Below, in pieces: positions 63,016 to 64,000 of a stretch of 64,000 bases of DNA. This DNA comes from Cytobacillus firmus. Lineage in GTDB: Bacteria; Bacillota; Bacilli; Bacillales; Cytobacillaceae. The notes below the pieces were generated by a model. That model was not told the DNA's origin. It made no database searches and worked only from the letters and a program-made list of their open reading frames with translations. The stretch is from the NCBI RefSeq assembly GCF_023715565.1, contig NZ_JAMBOJ010000015.1, positions 1-64,000 on the forward strand. The letters run 5' to 3'. Numbering within the stretch: the first letter of the stretch is position 1; the number at the start of each line of letters is the position of its first letter. The position numbers and the translations under genes were made by a program.

Positions 63016-63258
63016 GTGATTAAACAAGCAAGTGCAAAAACAATACGTGTTTTGTCTCTTTTTGAAATGTTGAATAGCGGGGAAATAATAAAAAAGAAAG
63101 AAGCAGCAGAACGTTTTGATGTAAGTGAAAAAACTATACTTAGAGATTTGAAGGAAATAAATATCTATTACTCAAAATATAAATACCATACGCTAGTTAA
63201 CAGTGTTGCCTATAATCGAGTGGAAAAAGGTTATTTCCTGAAGGTTAGGAATGCATAG
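63016..63258 (+). CDS. Small HTH (HTH_11/DeoR-like) DNA-binding protein
   Basis: About 80 residues. The HTH reads KKKEAAERFDVSEKTILRDLKEINIYY at about 30-56, typical of the N-terminal domain of DeoR/YafY-type regulators, but there is no effector domain: the protein ends 24 residues later. GTG 63016 was chosen because GGGAG lies eight bases upstream; TTG 62995 and ATG 62998 are alternatives. It may be a remnant of a larger regulator or an independent small repressor. Confidence 0.6.
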   Translation: MIKQASAKTIRVLSLFEMLNSGEIIKKKEAAERFDVSEKTILRDLKEINIYYSKYKYHTLVNSVAYNRVEKGYFLKVRNA

Positions 63259-63594
63259 GGGAATTAAAAGCCGTTCCCTTAATAGGGTAGCTTTACACTT
63301 AAGCATCTGGCAGGTGCATTTCAATCAAACGTTTGATTGAAAGTTTCTACTATAAAATCACCTAAAAGGAAGCGCTTTTTAAGTAAATGGGAACATGTAA
63401 TAATCAACATCCTGAAGAGGAGTTATTTATATATTATTGTAAATTCTTGCAGAAAAAAATCTTTTCCTGGGAAATTTCTGAATTCCATGTCGAAACTTAA
63501 AAAAGTTTAGCGTAGAAATTTTCCTGGTTTAATAGCCGCTCTAAAGGGAATTGGTTTTAATGAGAGACAAATTCAAAGAAAGAGGTGAGCATCT
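63259..63594. other. Intergenic stretch holding the operator-like palindrome
   Basis: Apart from the 63319-63342 palindrome, a near-cre string AGCGCTTTTTAAG occurs at about 63372-63384. No reading frame of note. Confidence 0.4.
63319..63342. promoter_or_regulatory. Perfect 24-bp palindrome, candidate operator
   Basis: Half-site TTTCAATCAAAC at 63319-63330 is exactly mirrored by GTTTGATTGAAA at 63331-63342, with a central CG. This shape fits a dimeric LacI- or TetR-type repressor site. It lies downstream of the small HTH gene and about 250 bases ahead of the 63595 gene. Confidence 0.6.
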
Positions 63595-63810
63595 ATGAGA
63601 CCCTTATTTGGAACAGTAGAATATTTTGAACAAAAGATTGATACGTATCTTAGAAATAAAAAAATAAAAAATAAAGAAAAGCATATAAAAGATATCGTAT
63701 CAAAGCTGGAAAAAGAAATCCGCCATGACTTCATCTGCCACGAAAGAATAAAGAAAGAATGCCTCAACAATCTATTTAAAGTGTCCAAAAGAACAGCTGC
63801 CATACAGTAA
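63595..63810 (+). CDS. Small hypothetical protein
   Basis: Protein of 71 residues, highly basic and helical (FEQKIDTYLRNKKIKNKEKHI, then a SKLEKEIRHDF helix), with two cysteines. GAAAGAGGTGAGC gives a strong ribosome binding site for ATG 63595. No family recognised and no co-transcribed partner visible within the window. Confidence 0.55.
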   Translation: MRPLFGTVEYFEQKIDTYLRNKKIKNKEKHIKDIVSKLEKEIRHDFICHERIKKECLNNLFKVSKRTAAIQ

Positions 63811-64000
63811 AAAGAGCAAATCGAGACTGATTAGTTTTGTAGAAGTAATTGAGTTTAGGGGTTAGATCTTAGCTTAATGCCTCGTTGTTATTCTCACTTA
63901 TTATAATCCCACAGAATCGTCCATTCATCTTATTCTTTCCCCACAAAGATATCCTGCGATATCAAAGTTTCCATATTTTTCTTTGAACGTTTGAATGACT
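63811..64000. other. Right-edge non-coding sequence
   Basis: No supported gene is seen. The plus strand offers only short frames, and a gene may start beyond the window edge. Confidence 0.35.

Overview
The window reads as a chromosomal segment of a spore-former-type Bacillaceae (a Cytobacillus, Mesobacillus or Neobacillus-like organism; the genus is inference). Supporting signs are a SAM-I riboswitch on metNIQ, strong AGGAGG ribosome binding sites with frequent TTG/GTG starts, a LysM-NlpC wall hydrolase, RRNPP-type peptide-dependent regulators, a YesM/YesN-type two-component system, and the GC-rich dispersed repeat common in Bacillaceae. No rRNA, tRNA, CRISPR array or intact insertion sequence was seen.

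Layout. 0.6-3.4 kb: riboswitch-controlled methionine ABC importer. 3.4-7.9 kb: dispersed repeat with a long hairpin, then a regulator, an enolase-superfamily dipeptide-type epimerase and a YfcC-type permease. 8.2-14.3 kb: a sigma-54 enhancer-binding protein, UAS palindromes and a -24/-12 promoter driving an iron alcohol dehydrogenase, a GntP permease and a methylmalonate-semialdehyde dehydrogenase (hydroxy-acid catabolism). 14.3-17.4 kb: two chemoreceptors. 17.4-20.4 kb: two oppositely oriented, helically phased arrays of the decamer TGCAAATAGA around three minus-strand genes, one a NERD-domain protein. 20.6-23.6 kb: small envelope and hypothetical genes and a decayed transposase. 23.7-27.8 kb: a frameshifted PTS regulator with ascorbate/galactitol-type IIB and IIC, the IIB-IIC gap holding the second dispersed repeat.

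28.1-45.6 kb is one co-directional run of 16 genes behind a textbook sigma-54 promoter. Its first gene is the enhancer-binding protein itself, suggesting autoactivation. It encodes CoA activation (CoA transferase, CoA-ligase-like protein), TAXI-TRAP uptake, a complete beta-oxidation set (acyl-CoA dehydrogenase, hydratase, 3-hydroxyacyl-CoA dehydrogenase, thiolase), a thioesterase, an NPD-type flavoprotein, an SDR, a 2-hydroxyacid dehydrogenase, a tartrate/malate-type dehydrogenase and a second permease. This looks like a dedicated route for an unidentified carboxylic acid.

45.7-53 kb: a Yip1/HlyD pair, a wall hydrolase and two RRNPP regulators. The second regulator is followed by a secreted 76-residue precursor carrying four copies of GIPSEH, the last ending exactly at the C-terminus. 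This candidate multi-copy quorum-sensing pheromone system is the strongest new lead. 53.2-62.9 kb: a YesM/YesN two-component system, a carbohydrate ABC importer without its ATPase, a TIM-barrel protein, an FAD-dependent oxidoreductase and a DUF4127 protein, probably one saccharide-related unit. The right end holds a small HTH protein, a perfect 24-bp palindrome and a small hypothetical gene.
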